Shown: in pieces, positions 1 through 7,081 of the stretch | Layout of the letters: every line of letters starts with the position of its first letter | Numbering within the stretch: the first letter of the stretch is position 1 | Assembly: GCA_030612945.1 (NCBI GenBank) | Contig: JAUWMY010000093.1 | Coordinates: forward strand, 1 to 8,164 | Direction of reading: 5' to 3' | Source of the DNA: Desulfobacteraceae bacterium | GTDB taxonomy: Bacteria; Desulfobacterota; DSM-4660; Desulfatiglandales; Desulfatiglandaceae | Length of the DNA: 8,164 bases | Program-made: the position numbers and the translations under genes | Notes under the pieces: generated by a model | Told to the model about the DNA's origin: nothing | Database searches by the model: none | The model's input: only the letters and a program-made list of their open reading frames with translations

Positions 1-254
1 TCATCCTTAGGATTTCCAAGATCAGGCACATTATGCTCACTGTGGCAGGCCTCTATGCATTTATCCATCATCTCTTCATCCATCTTCTGCATGTCGATTA
101 CCATGGCCCACCTGCTCCCCTCTGTGAGGGGAACCGCATCCATCGAAGCCTCCAGGTCTCCAGGAGCAAGAAAATCAATAGCGGTTTTTCCTCCCAACCC
201 GAGTAGGGCAGAAATTCCGGCTATCTTTAAAAAGCCTCTTCTGTCTACGCCCAT
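1..254 (-). CDS. dsrO: DsrO, periplasmic Fe-S subunit of DsrMKJOP (N-terminal 84 codons, truncated by window edge)
   Basis: DsrO is the periplasmic ferredoxin-like subunit of the DsrMKJOP complex; it is thought to pass electrons between the triheme DsrJ and the membrane subunit DsrP. Reading from the ATG at 254 gives a Tat signal, DRRGFLK at residues 4-10, followed by a hydrophobic stretch to about residue 30. Twin-arginine export is expected because Fe-S clusters are inserted before transport. Residues 66-77 read CIEACHSEHNVP, the first cysteine pair of the family's ferredoxin region. The frame stays open to base 1, so most of the protein, including the remaining cluster motifs, lies outside the window. 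The start codon shares its A with the dsrJ stop (TGATG), which suggests coupled translation. Its identity rests on the Tat motif, the Cys/His motif and its position after dsrJ. Confidence 0.93.
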   Translation of the reverse strand, partial: MGVDRRGFLKIAGISALLGLGGKTAIDFLAPGDLEASMDAVPLTEGSRWAMVIDMQKMDEEMMDKCIEACHSEHNVPDLGNPKD

Positions 255-640
255 CACTTATTCTCCTTCGGCTCGATATGACAAGTCCAGCAGTAAGGGT
301 CTATTCCTATATAGTCATGACATTGATCGCAAAATTTAGATTTGTTTGAATGGCAGTCCAGGCATGTTGTCTGCAGGCTCTTATAATACACTTTGCCGTT
401 TTTGGCCTTATAATACCGTTCACCATCTCGAACAACCGTGTGCCTCCATTCATCTAACAAATGCATGTGCGAACTCTTCATATATGAAGTCTCTGCGACA
501 CACTCTTTTGCCTCTTTTGCCTTTTCCGTAAGTTCCGGGGCCGGTGGTTTGGCGGCCTTTCCTGCATCATAGATAAAAGGAGACAAAAGCAAGCCGACGC
601 CAATTATCAATCCGATGATGATTTTACCTCCGTCATACAT
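254..640 (-). CDS. dsrJ: DsrJ, membrane-anchored triheme cytochrome c
   Basis: DsrJ is the periplasmic triheme c-type cytochrome of DsrMKJOP. With the start at 640 it has 128 residues. Residues 6-24 form an uncleaved-looking hydrophobic anchor, followed by a charged linker. Three CxxCH heme sites lie near the C-terminus: CLDCH (93-97), CDQCH (104-108) and CWTCH (117-121). Cys47, in the segment ECVAETSYMKSSHM, matches the conserved cysteine reported in this family as the unusual axial ligand of one heme (His/Cys); nearby Met54, His58 and Met59 are further candidate ligands. The frame can open as far back as 676, but that would overlap dsrK by 44 bases. The ATG at 640 has GGAGG nine bases upstream and puts the hydrophobic anchor right at the N-terminus, so I prefer it; the ATG at 649 is a weaker option. 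It overlaps the end of dsrK by 8 bases. Confidence 0.95.
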   Translation of the reverse strand: MYDGGKIIIGLIIGVGLLLSPFIYDAGKAAKPPAPELTEKAKEAKECVAETSYMKSSHMHLLDEWRHTVVRDGERYYKAKNGKVYYKSLQTTCLDCHSNKSKFCDQCHDYIGIDPYCWTCHIEPKENK

Positions 641-2261
641 CCTCTTCATCCTCCATCCCCGGCAGGGGTTCGCCACGAAGATCTGTGGTCCTTTTCTTTT
701 CTCCCTCGAAAACCAGGGCGTTTGCTACCATCTCGTGAACCCCGGTGACATCAACCTCAGGCACCCAATATTCCATTAGATTAGGCAAAACAGCCCTGTC
801 AATTGCACAGATACAGGCAAGCATATTGACGTCATGCTTCTCATGCACGAACTTTACTGCATTTGCCCTGGGGAGCCCTCCGCGCATCCTCAACTCCATA
901 TTTTCTCCTGCATTCAAGCCTGCTCCACTTCCGCAGCAAAAGGTCTGTTCCCTGATAGTACTGGGTGGCATTTCATAAAAATTATTACATACGTTTTTAA
1001 TCACATACCTGGGCTCTTCTAAAATCCCCATGCCCCGGGCCGGGTTGCAGGAGTCATGAAATGTGACCTTTAAGTTGTCATTCCGGCTCGGATCCAGTTT
1101 CAGTTTATTGTTTTTGATCAGGTCAGCGGTAAATTCGATTATATGGGTCATCTTTGTGGTCTTTGCATTCTCGAACCTGGTGCCCGTAATAGGGGAAACC
1201 GGCTCTTCAAGAAAATCAGCGGGCCCGTTAAAGGTGTCCATATACTGATTAAGGACCCTCCACATATGACCACACTCACCTCCCAGTATCCACTTCACCC
1301 CCAACCTTTTGGCCTCAGCGTACATCTTGGCGTTCAGTCTTTTTGCCATCTCATGGGATGTGAAATAGCCGAAGTTACCCCCTTCTGATGCATAAGTACT
1401 CCAGGTTATGTCAAGGCCCAGACTTTTAAGATAATGGAAGAGCATCATATAGCCCATACAGGTAAATGTGCCCGGGTCAGCGAAAACATCACCGGAAGGT
1501 GTAATAAACAGGATTTCAGCGCCCTTCCTGTTTAAGTCCTGCTCCATCCTGAGGCCTGTTATGTCCTCAATTTCATCCGTAAAAAAGTCGAGCATATCCT
1601 TGTAAGCATGGGGTTGAATACCGAGGTGGTTTCCTGTCCTGTAACAATTGGCCACGGGCGCGGCAATCCAGTCAATATTGAGGCCCACCAGGTTAGTAAG
1701 CTCCCGCCCCATGATAGTAATTTCGGCCATATCGATCCCATAAGGGCAGAAAAGCGAACAGCGGCGGCATTCGGTACACTGGTAGAGGTAGTACCATAAC
1801 TCTTTTAGCGCATCTTCAGTAAGTTCCCTTGCGCCTGCAAGTCTTCCGAGAAGCTTTCCTCCAACAGTAAACTTCTTCCGGTATATTGATCTCAAGAGCT
1901 CGGCCCTCATAACTGGCATGTTCTTGGGATCTCCAGAACCGATAAAAAAATGGCACTTATCAGCGCAGGCCCCGCATCTCACACAGATATCCATGAAGAG
2001 CTTGAACGATCGAAACCTGCCCAGCCGATCCTTGAACCCTTCATGAATAGTCTCCTCCCAATTTTCGGGTAATTTCCAATCGTCATCAAAGGGACTCCAG
2101 TCTCTCGGGTTCGGCATGTCAACATATTTAAGGTCTTTTGACTTTGAACCATAGCAGGCAATGCCCGGCCTAATCTCGGGCTGCGTATCCATCCAACCCC
2201 TGAATACAGGAGGTGTATGATCTATCTTTGCTAATTCATCCGGTTTTGGTGTGTCCGCCAT
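633..2261 (-). CDS. dsrK: DsrK, HdrD-like Fe-S catalytic subunit of DsrMKJOP
   Basis: DsrK is the cytoplasmic Fe-S subunit related to heterodisulfide reductase HdrD; it is thought to reduce the DsrC trisulfide made by sulfite reductase, using electrons from DsrM. The 542-residue protein has two CX2CX2CX3C [4Fe-4S] motifs: C93/C96/C99/C103 and C162/C165/C168/C172, the last followed by Pro. The C-terminal CCG-type domain shows C405 (HDSCNP), C442-C443 (FCCGSGAGL) and C483/C485 (LACICAID), the expected ligands of the special catalytic [4Fe-4S] cluster. The last pair reads CxC rather than the textbook CxxC. C330 (GGECGH) belongs to the first half of the CCG region. There are no membrane segments. 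The ATG at 2261 follows the dsrM stop by two bases and has AAGGAG just upstream, inside the end of dsrM. The 3' end overlaps dsrJ. Confidence 0.97.
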   Translation of the reverse strand: MADTPKPDELAKIDHTPPVFRGWMDTQPEIRPGIACYGSKSKDLKYVDMPNPRDWSPFDDDWKLPENWEETIHEGFKDRLGRFRSFKLFMDICVRCGACADKCHFFIGSGDPKNMPVMRAELLRSIYRKKFTVGGKLLGRLAGARELTEDALKELWYYLYQCTECRRCSLFCPYGIDMAEITIMGRELTNLVGLNIDWIAAPVANCYRTGNHLGIQPHAYKDMLDFFTDEIEDITGLRMEQDLNRKGAEILFITPSGDVFADPGTFTCMGYMMLFHYLKSLGLDITWSTYASEGGNFGYFTSHEMAKRLNAKMYAEAKRLGVKWILGGECGHMWRVLNQYMDTFNGPADFLEEPVSPITGTRFENAKTTKMTHIIEFTADLIKNNKLKLDPSRNDNLKVTFHDSCNPARGMGILEEPRYVIKNVCNNFYEMPPSTIREQTFCCGSGAGLNAGENMELRMRGGLPRANAVKFVHEKHDVNMLACICAIDRAVLPNLMEYWVPEVDVTGVHEMVANALVFEGEKKRTTDLRGEPLPGMEDEEDV

Positions 2262-2263
2262 AC

Positions 2264-3340
2264 TTACTCCTTTTCCTCTTCTTTTGGTTCTTCTTTTGGT
2301 TCAATCTGTTTTTCTACCGGGAGCCCAATTTCTATCATTCGCTCTCTGAATTCGTCCTCATATTCATCGTAAGTATGCGTTTGAACGGGATAATCCCAGG
2401 GATTAACATGCCTGACAAAACGGTTGTTATTGGACAGGTTTCTGGTGGGGCTTAAGAATACACCAGCAAAATGCATCAATTTACTGAATGGGAAATAGGC
2501 AATAAGAACGCTCAAGATAAAGAGATGAATATAGAAAATCACACCAATCCCTTCAGGCACAGTCGGGCTGAATTTGAAAAGGCCTATGGCCAGTTCCTTT
2601 ACCGCCGTAATGTCCACCCTGAGGAAATACCTCATGAGCACCCCGGTCAAGCCCAGAGCAAGGATCAAAAACAAGGGAAAATAATCTGCAGGAAGTGAGA
2701 TATAACGCACCTGCGGTATGTAGAGCCTTCTAAAAAATAGATAGGTCACGGCCGCTAACATAAGAAGATCAGAAATGTATACACAAGGGACACCCAGACC
2801 ATTAAAGGGCAAAACGCCCATTTGTAAAAACCCGTCAAGGCTATCAAGCAAGTGAACAAAGCTGGGGATAGGCTCCATAAAAAATCTGAAGTGTCTTAAG
2901 AAAATAACAAGGAAAGACCAGTGAAAGGCCAGGGCCGCCAACCAGAGCCACTTTTCCCATTCATAGTCGACCTTTAGGCCGCCATCGGCATTTCTGTATT
3001 CGAGTCTGGTATTCCTGAATAATGACCGGAACAGGAGCACTTCAAGAATCATCCTGACAATAACTCCACCAGTACCCCTTGGATTATCAATAGGATTTGA
3101 CTTGATCCATGGGAAAGACCACTCCTGCCCCGCAGTGGTAGGGATTCTGAATGGGACTGGCGATTTTCCCCAGTCTATGACCCTGACAATAATCCCGATA
3201 AAAAATGTGGCCATGGCTGCGTATGGGACAATCACCCCGAAAAGGACCCGCAAGTCAAAGGCACCAACGCCCACCCAGGGAATTAAAATGAGCGTTGAAA
3301 CTGCAAAGCCGGAAAACAGGATGCTGATGATGAAGTTCAT
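2264..3340 (-). CDS. dsrM: DsrM, NarI-like diheme cytochrome b membrane subunit
   Basis: DsrM is the membrane cytochrome b of DsrMKJOP; it oxidises menaquinol and hands electrons to DsrK. The 358-residue protein has hydrophobic segments at about residues 2-22, 33-53, 132-149, 187-203, 220-236 and 266-284. Histidine spacing matches the NarI family: H140 and H150 are 10 residues apart, as are NarI H56/H66, and H272 and H290 are 18 apart, as are NarI H187/H205. These four are the likely axial ligands of two b hemes. The N-terminal hydrophobic extension before the NarI-like core is common in DsrM of sulfate reducers. The C-terminal tail (from about 300) is hydrophilic and ends in a run rich in Lys and Glu. 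The ATG at 3340 has GAGAGG nine bases upstream. It lies 39 bases after the RsbRD-N gene and 2 bases before dsrK. Confidence 0.96.
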   Translation of the reverse strand: MNFIISILFSGFAVSTLILIPWVGVGAFDLRVLFGVIVPYAAMATFFIGIIVRVIDWGKSPVPFRIPTTAGQEWSFPWIKSNPIDNPRGTGGVIVRMILEVLLFRSLFRNTRLEYRNADGGLKVDYEWEKWLWLAALAFHWSFLVIFLRHFRFFMEPIPSFVHLLDSLDGFLQMGVLPFNGLGVPCVYISDLLMLAAVTYLFFRRLYIPQVRYISLPADYFPLFLILALGLTGVLMRYFLRVDITAVKELAIGLFKFSPTVPEGIGVIFYIHLFILSVLIAYFPFSKLMHFAGVFLSPTRNLSNNNRFVRHVNPWDYPVQTHTYDEYEDEFRERMIEIGLPVEKQIEPKEEPKEEEKE

Positions 3341-3379
3341 AAATGACTACCTCTCTTCAAAACTATCGGTTCTATAATC

Positions 3380-3946
3380 TCAGAGTTCCGGTTCTTGCTC
3401 CGGTATCTCAAATGTCAAATTTGCTCTCTTTAACAAGCTACCTAACTGATTCTTAACTTCATTGACTCGAATTTCATAAATCTTCTGGCGGCATTGCGAG
3501 TAAATATCGAATGCCAGCAGGGCTATGTCGTCTATCCTGTTTTCAAAGGCCTGGAGTTCACCGGAAAGTCCGTTGATCGGGGCTTTAGACTCCAACATTT
3601 CCCTTACAAGTTTTTTCAGTTGAAGTACAAAGCCAATGGCCTGGGAAGGTTTAAAGTCCTGAATCGACCGGACTTTAATTATATTTTCAAGGCATAATGT
3701 TATCTTATCGTCGTCATCGTCTTTGATTAATTCATCGTAGAGGGTCTCTACGTCTTTCGAAATAATATTGCCGACAGGGTTTGCAAACAGGTCCTTTTCT
3801 TTACGAAAAAATCTCTGGGTTTCACTCGGATAGGTATCAACGATTACATCACGCCATTTTTTGATGATGCTGGATCTCTTATCTGACAGGATATTTTTTA
3901 GACTTGTTTCCACGACTGCCCTTGTGGTGTCAAGGCCTTTACGCAA
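3380..3946 (-). CDS. RsbRD N-terminal-domain protein at head of the dsr operon
   Basis: This is a soluble, mostly helical protein of 188 residues with no membrane segment or signal peptide. Residues about 10-160 resemble the RsbRD N-terminal domain, the globin-like sensor region of RsbR-type stressosome proteins and of some histidine kinases. The tell-tale part is KDLFANPVGNII at 51-62 after a WRDVIVDTYP segment. No STAS, kinase or DNA-binding domain follows, so it is a stand-alone sensor-type domain. An acidic run, DDDDD, sits at 76-80. The start is TTG: an in-frame TGA lies 36 bases upstream, no ATG or GTG lies between, and AAGG stands five bases before the TTG. It is the first gene after a strong-looking promoter and is followed 39 bases later by dsrM, so it is probably cotranscribed with the complex. 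A regulatory or assembly role for DsrMKJOP is inference; such proteins recur upstream of dsrM in sulfate reducers, to my knowledge. Confidence 0.8.
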   Translation of the reverse strand: MRKGLDTTRAVVETSLKNILSDKRSSIIKKWRDVIVDTYPSETQRFFRKEKDLFANPVGNIISKDVETLYDELIKDDDDDKITLCLENIIKVRSIQDFKPSQAIGFVLQLKKLVREMLESKAPINGLSGELQAFENRIDDIALLAFDIYSQCRQKIYEIRVNEVKNQLGSLLKRANLTFEIPEQEPEL

Positions 3947-4012
3947 CTCCGCCTTGTTTCGTTTGTGTGTAAGTTCTCAATAAGTTTGTGGAAATCAACT
4001 ATATGTAGCAGG

Positions 4013-4041
4013 TCTATAAACAAATTATATTTTCATGTCAA
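4013..4041 (-). promoter_or_regulatory. Sigma-70-type promoter for the rsbRD-N/dsrMKJO operon
   Basis: On the minus strand a perfect -35 box TTGACA (4041-4036) is followed by a 17-base AT-rich spacer and TATAGA (4018-4013), four of six matches to the -10 consensus. This predicts a start near 4006 and a leader of about 60 bases before the TTG start at 3946. It is the best promoter-like match I found, and it sits directly in front of the first dsr-operon gene. A six-base inverted pair, ATTTTC/GAAAAT (4049-4044 and 4034-4029, nine bases apart), flanks the -35 box and could be an operator, though AT-rich arms this short can arise by chance. Confidence 0.7.
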
Positions 4042-4113
4042 GGGAAAATGGGCGAACCCAGCAAAACGTCAAAGTAGAATGTAACTTGGCCAAATAGGTG
4101 TATTTTCAAGACG

Positions 4114-4288
4114 ACTAAATCCGAAATCCGAATATCGAAATGCGAAACAATATCAAAACTCGAATATCAAATGACCAAAACATTTCTTGTACTTATACGA
4201 TATTTGCAGGATATTGACATATTTTGAATTTGGGATTTATGCCATTCGTATTTGTTTCGGATTTTGTATTTCGAGCTTCGGGTTTTCA
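4114..4288. repeat. Long imperfect inverted repeat, MITE-like, built from TCCGAAAT-type units
   Basis: The left arm (about 4114-4186) contains repeated variants of TCCGAAATCCGAATATCGAA. The right arm (about 4221-4288) carries the reverse complement, with variants of TTCGGATTTTGTATTTCGAG. The cleanest pairing is CGAAACAA (4143-4150) with TTGTTTCG (4252-4259); the surrounding blocks pair imperfectly. The centre (about 4187-4220) is AT-rich and unpaired. The whole could fold as a long, bulged cruciform. Degenerate palindromic elements with this TCCGAAAT character occur in several deltaproteobacterial genomes, to my recollection. There is no transposase, so if mobile it would be non-autonomous. 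Confidence 0.65.
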
Positions 4289-4345
4289 GAAAACTTAATA
4301 AGCAAATAAACTCTATTCATTCAACGTGTTATCTTTTTAAATGAC

Positions 4346-5110
4346 TTAGGCCTGGGGCGAAACAAAACTCGCCTTTAGAAATTCACGGTTGAAACGGGCA
4401 ATGTTGGTAATTTTTATCTCCTTCGGGCATACGGCTTCACATTCTCTTTCGTTTGAGCAGTTCCCAAAACCACATTCATCCATGGCCTTAGCCATACCAA
4501 GGGCGCGGCGTGCCGCTTCAGGTCTCCCCTGGGGCAGCAGCGCAAGTTGAGATATCTTAGCGCTTACGAAAAGCATTGCAGACGCATTGGGGCAGGCAGC
4601 AGCACAGGCGCCGCATCCAATGCATGCGGCAGCATCCATGGCAAGCTCCGCCTTCTCCTGGGATATGGGGATGCTGTTGGCCTCCGGGGCCTGCCCTGTG
4701 TTTACAGAGACATAACCACCCGCCTGTATAATATCGTCAAATGAACTACGGTCCACCACCAGGTCCCTGATGATTTTGAATGGGCGTGCACGCCAGGGTT
4801 CAATTACGATGGTATCTCCGTCTTTAAAATGTCTCATATGGAGCTGGCAAAGTGTGGTCGCAGGCTCCGGACCGTGAGCCAGACCGTTAACCACTGTCCC
4901 ACACATACCACAAATACCCTCACGGCAATCATGATCAAAAGCAATGGGGTCTTTTCCTTCAACTGTGAGCTGCTCATTCACCACATCCAGCATCTCTAAG
5001 AAAGACATATCCGTTGAAATGTCTTTGGCCTTATATGTCCCCAAATGCCCTTTGTCATCCGGACCGTTCTGGCGCCAGACCTTTAAGGTTAAATTGATAT
5101 TCTCACTCAT
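4346..5110 (-). CDS. sdhB: Succinate dehydrogenase/fumarate reductase iron-sulfur subunit
   Basis: This subunit carries electrons between the flavoprotein and the cytochrome b through three Fe-S clusters on the cytoplasmic face. The 254-residue protein has the full ligand set. The [2Fe-2S] cluster uses C62, C67, C70 and C88 (DCREGICGMCG, then TTLCQLH). The [4Fe-4S] cluster uses C163, C166, C169 and C228 (CIGCGACAAACP). The [3Fe-4S] cluster uses C173, C218 and C224, with the 6- and 4-residue spacing of C218/C224/C228 that is also seen in E. coli FrdB. Its sequence style matches the SdhB/FrdB of menaquinone-using delta- and epsilonproteobacteria, and it could equally be named frdB; direction cannot be read from sequence. 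The ATG overlaps the sdhA stop (ATGA) and has AGGAG six bases upstream, so it is probably translationally coupled to sdhA. The gene looks intact. Confidence 0.96.
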   Translation of the reverse strand: MSENINLTLKVWRQNGPDDKGHLGTYKAKDISTDMSFLEMLDVVNEQLTVEGKDPIAFDHDCREGICGMCGTVVNGLAHGPEPATTLCQLHMRHFKDGDTIVIEPWRARPFKIIRDLVVDRSSFDDIIQAGGYVSVNTGQAPEANSIPISQEKAELAMDAAACIGCGACAAACPNASAMLFVSAKISQLALLPQGRPEAARRALGMAKAMDECGFGNCSNERECEAVCPKEIKITNIARFNREFLKASFVSPQA

Positions 5111-5841
5111 TTATAACTCCTCTGCGCAAGCTCCACATTTTCAAACACAAGCGGTTCCTTATGAAGTGCCGGAGCCTTTCCGGTTCCACGGAATTCCCAT
5201 GCAGCGACATAGGAGCAAGAATCGTCATCCCTCTGGGCCTCATGCTCCTCTGTTTGAAACGCCTCATTGAAATGGCAGCCACAGGATTCCTCACGGCTTA
5301 CGCCATCCTCCACGAGCAATTCGGAAAATTCGAGGAAATCAGCCACCCGACCCGCCCTTTCCAGGGTCTGATTAAATTCTCCAGGTGAGCCTGTTACCAT
5401 AACGTTCTCCCAAAACTGCTCGCGAAGCTCAGGAATAAGTTCCTTTGCCTTTAGCATACCTATTTCATTCCTGGACATGCCGCCATACTCCCATAGTATG
5501 TGGCCCAGTTCCTTGTGAAAATCATCAACAGTACGGTCTCCCTTTATGGAGAGCAATTTATCAATACCCTCATTCACCAATTTTGTGGAATCTTCGAACG
5601 CAGGATGGGCCTCATTCACTTCGGGTAAAACAGTGCCTGCCAGATACCCGCCAATTGTGTACGGAATAACGAAGTAACCATCTGCCAGCCCCTGCATTAA
5701 CGCGCTTGCGCCGAGCCGATTAGAGCCATGATCTGAAAAATTGGCCTCCCCAAGAACAAACAGGCCAGGGATGGTGCTCATAAGGTTGTAATCGACCCAT
5801 AAACCTCCCATGGTATAGTGTATAGCAGGGTAGATCATCAT
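5107..5841 (-). CDS. sdhA: Flavoprotein, C-terminal part (substrate-site His/Arg, helical domain)
   Basis: This is the continuation of the same reading frame after the premature stop, 244 residues if counted from the first ATG. It carries the conserved YPAIHYTMGGLWVDYN segment, with the substrate histidine at full-length position 401 (E. coli FrdA H354), and the FAD/substrate segment LGEANFSDHGSNRLGASAL, with R435 (E. coli R390). The helical domain follows. The ATG pair at 5841/5838 has no good ribosome site in front (GAGCTCCT only), and homology begins before it, right after the stop, so independent initiation here is doubtful. It ends in an ATGA overlap with sdhB. Sequence conservation is high and shows no decay. 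Confidence 0.85.
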   Translation of the reverse strand: MMIYPAIHYTMGGLWVDYNLMSTIPGLFVLGEANFSDHGSNRLGASALMQGLADGYFVIPYTIGGYLAGTVLPEVNEAHPAFEDSTKLVNEGIDKLLSIKGDRTVDDFHKELGHILWEYGGMSRNEIGMLKAKELIPELREQFWENVMVTGSPGEFNQTLERAGRVADFLEFSELLVEDGVSREESCGCHFNEAFQTEEHEAQRDDDSCSYVAAWEFRGTGKAPALHKEPLVFENVELAQRSYK

Positions 5842-5874
5842 AGGAGCTCTATAGGGGTCTTCGCCTGTGATCCT

Positions 5875-7020
5875 TTAATACATCTGAAAAAGATTGCCGT
5901 ATTTTTTCCTGATGACATCTATCCCGTCTCTCTCAATGGCATCTTTAAAATCAAGGTAGACAGCAAACCCGGTTAGCCCTATCCCTTTTCCCTGGTCACA
6001 TACCTCCTTTGCACTGCGAGAGGCCACATCGCGGGGGACCAGGTTTCCAAAACTCGGGTACTTCCTCTCCAAATAGTAGTCCCTTTCTGATTCAGGAATA
6101 TCATTAGGAGATCGTTTGTCTCCTGCCCGATCAGGCACCCACACGCGGCCGTCATTCCTCAGGCTCTCGCTCATGAGGGTCAGTTTGGACTGATAGGTTC
6201 CATGCACAGGGATACACGTAGGATGGATTTGAACAAAAGAAGGGTGTGCAAGATATGCCCCTTTTTTATGCGCCCGCCATATGGCACTGACGTTGGAGCT
6301 CATTGCATATGTGGAAAGAAAATAGGCATTGCCATAACCACCCGTTGCCAGTATCACCGCATGAGCCGCATGACTTTCCATTTCACCGCTGATGAGATTG
6401 CGGACCACAATTCCTCGAGCAGATCCATTTACAAGGACAAGATCCATCATCTCCCGCCGTGGATACACCTTCACTTTTCCAACAGCCACCTGGCGCATGA
6501 GCGCACTGTAGGCACCGATAAGGAGCTGCTGACCTGTCTGGCCTCTTGCATAAAAAGTCCGTTCAACCTGAGCGCCGCCAAAGGATCGGTTAGCAAGCAG
6601 GCCCCCATATTCCCGCGCAAAGGGGACTCCCTGGGCCACACACTGATCAATGATGTTATTACTGATTTGTGCCAGGCGATATACATTTGCCTCCCTTGAA
6701 CGAAAATCGCCTCCCTTGATGGTATCGTAAAAGAGCCTCCAGATACTGTCCCCATCACCCGGATAATTCTTGGCAGCGTTAATGCCCCCCTGTGCAGCAA
6801 TACTGTGGGCACGGCGCGGACTGTCCTGGATGCAGAAGGTTTTGACATTATAGCCCAACTCCGCCAGTGTGGCCGAGGCTGAGGCACCCGCAAGGCCCGT
6901 GCCGACTACTATGATCTCAAATTTTCTCTTATTTGCTGGATTGACAAGTTTTAGCTCAAAGCGGTGTCTGTCCCATTTTTCAGCAAGCGGGCCTCCCGGC
7001 ACTTTTGCATCAAGCTGCAT
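5875..7020 (-). CDS. sdhA: Flavoprotein, N-terminal part (FAD domain and most of capping domain)
   Basis: This is the 381-residue segment before the premature stop. It holds the FAD dinucleotide-binding motif GTGLAG (40-45) and the probable covalent-FAD histidine H72 in RRAHSIAAQGG. The substrate-site region includes H266 (QIHPT), R288 (SESLRNDG) and the probable catalytic arginine R330 (VPRDVASR, aligned by motif with E. coli FrdA R287). The N-terminal extension before the FAD motif (LDAKVPGGPLAEKWD) is typical of the Geobacter/Wolinella-like, menaquinone-linked group. The ATG at 7020 has an excellent AAGGAGG (7034-7028) seven bases upstream. On its own this fragment lacks the end of the FAD domain and the helical and C-terminal domains, so it should not be active. 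It lies 392 bases downstream of sdhC, unusually far for this operon. Confidence 0.9.
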   Translation of the reverse strand: MQLDAKVPGGPLAEKWDRHRFELKLVNPANKRKFEIIVVGTGLAGASASATLAELGYNVKTFCIQDSPRRAHSIAAQGGINAAKNYPGDGDSIWRLFYDTIKGGDFRSREANVYRLAQISNNIIDQCVAQGVPFAREYGGLLANRSFGGAQVERTFYARGQTGQQLLIGAYSALMRQVAVGKVKVYPRREMMDLVLVNGSARGIVVRNLISGEMESHAAHAVILATGGYGNAYFLSTYAMSSNVSAIWRAHKKGAYLAHPSFVQIHPTCIPVHGTYQSKLTLMSESLRNDGRVWVPDRAGDKRSPNDIPESERDYYLERKYPSFGNLVPRDVASRSAKEVCDQGKGIGLTGFAVYLDFKDAIERDGIDVIRKKYGNLFQMY

Positions 7021-7027
7021 ATAAGAC

Positions 7028-7034
7028 CCTCCTT
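7028..7034 (-). promoter_or_regulatory. Strong ribosome binding site of sdhA
   Basis: AAGGAGG on the minus strand stands seven bases before the ATG at 7020. It fixes the sdhA start and shows that initiation signals are intact despite the nonsense codon further on. Confidence 0.8.
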
Positions 7035-7081
7035 ATGTCACAAACGAAATGCAGTAATTTCACTATTAAAAGGACCTTTAG

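Larger units (their letters stand above)
3947..4345. other. Intergenic region between sdhB and the dsr operon
   Basis: These 399 bases hold no supportable gene. From right to left they contain a short AT-rich stretch after the sdhB stop, a long imperfect inverted repeat (4114-4288), about 70 bases of unremarkable sequence, and the dsr promoter with its leader. I saw no clear GC-stem-plus-T-run terminator directly after sdhB; the inverted repeat may serve that purpose. Confidence 0.7.
5107..7020 (-). pseudogene. sdhA: sdhA/frdA flavoprotein gene interrupted by a single in-frame TAA
   Basis: Read straight through, the frame from the ATG at 7020 to the TGA at 5107-5109 encodes about 637 residues, the usual length for this flavoprotein group. 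It is broken only by a TAA at 5875-5877 (codon 382). The codons on both sides continue the family sequence without a shift: NLFQMY, stop, RITGEDPYRAPM. Relatives I recall have Glu or Lys at this point, so one base change (GAA or AAA to TAA) explains it. No other stop or frameshift is visible, which suggests a very recent mutation, a population variant or a sequencing/assembly error. TAA ends sdhC, sdhB and dsrM here, so a changed code is unlikely. If real, the stop should abolish catalysis, since essential residues lie beyond it. Confidence 0.85.

Noticed and set aside
641..676. Longer DsrJ start at 676
   Set aside because: It would overlap dsrK by 44 bases and put twelve residues, several of them charged, before the membrane anchor. 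The ATG at 640 has a good GGAGG at nine bases.
4114..4288. Possible CRISPR array from the repeated TCCGAAAT-like units
   Set aside because: The units are degenerate, adjacent and arranged as inverted arms, with no constant repeats separated by unique spacers of even length.
5875..5877. Recoding of TAA as an amino acid
   Set aside because: sdhC, sdhB and dsrM here end with TAA, and no bacterial recoding system for TAA is known to me. Mutation or sequence error is simpler.
6202..6699. A 165-codon open frame on the plus strand
   Set aside because: It lies wholly antisense to strongly conserved sdhA, has no family resemblance and no convincing ribosome site; it is a shadow of the real gene.
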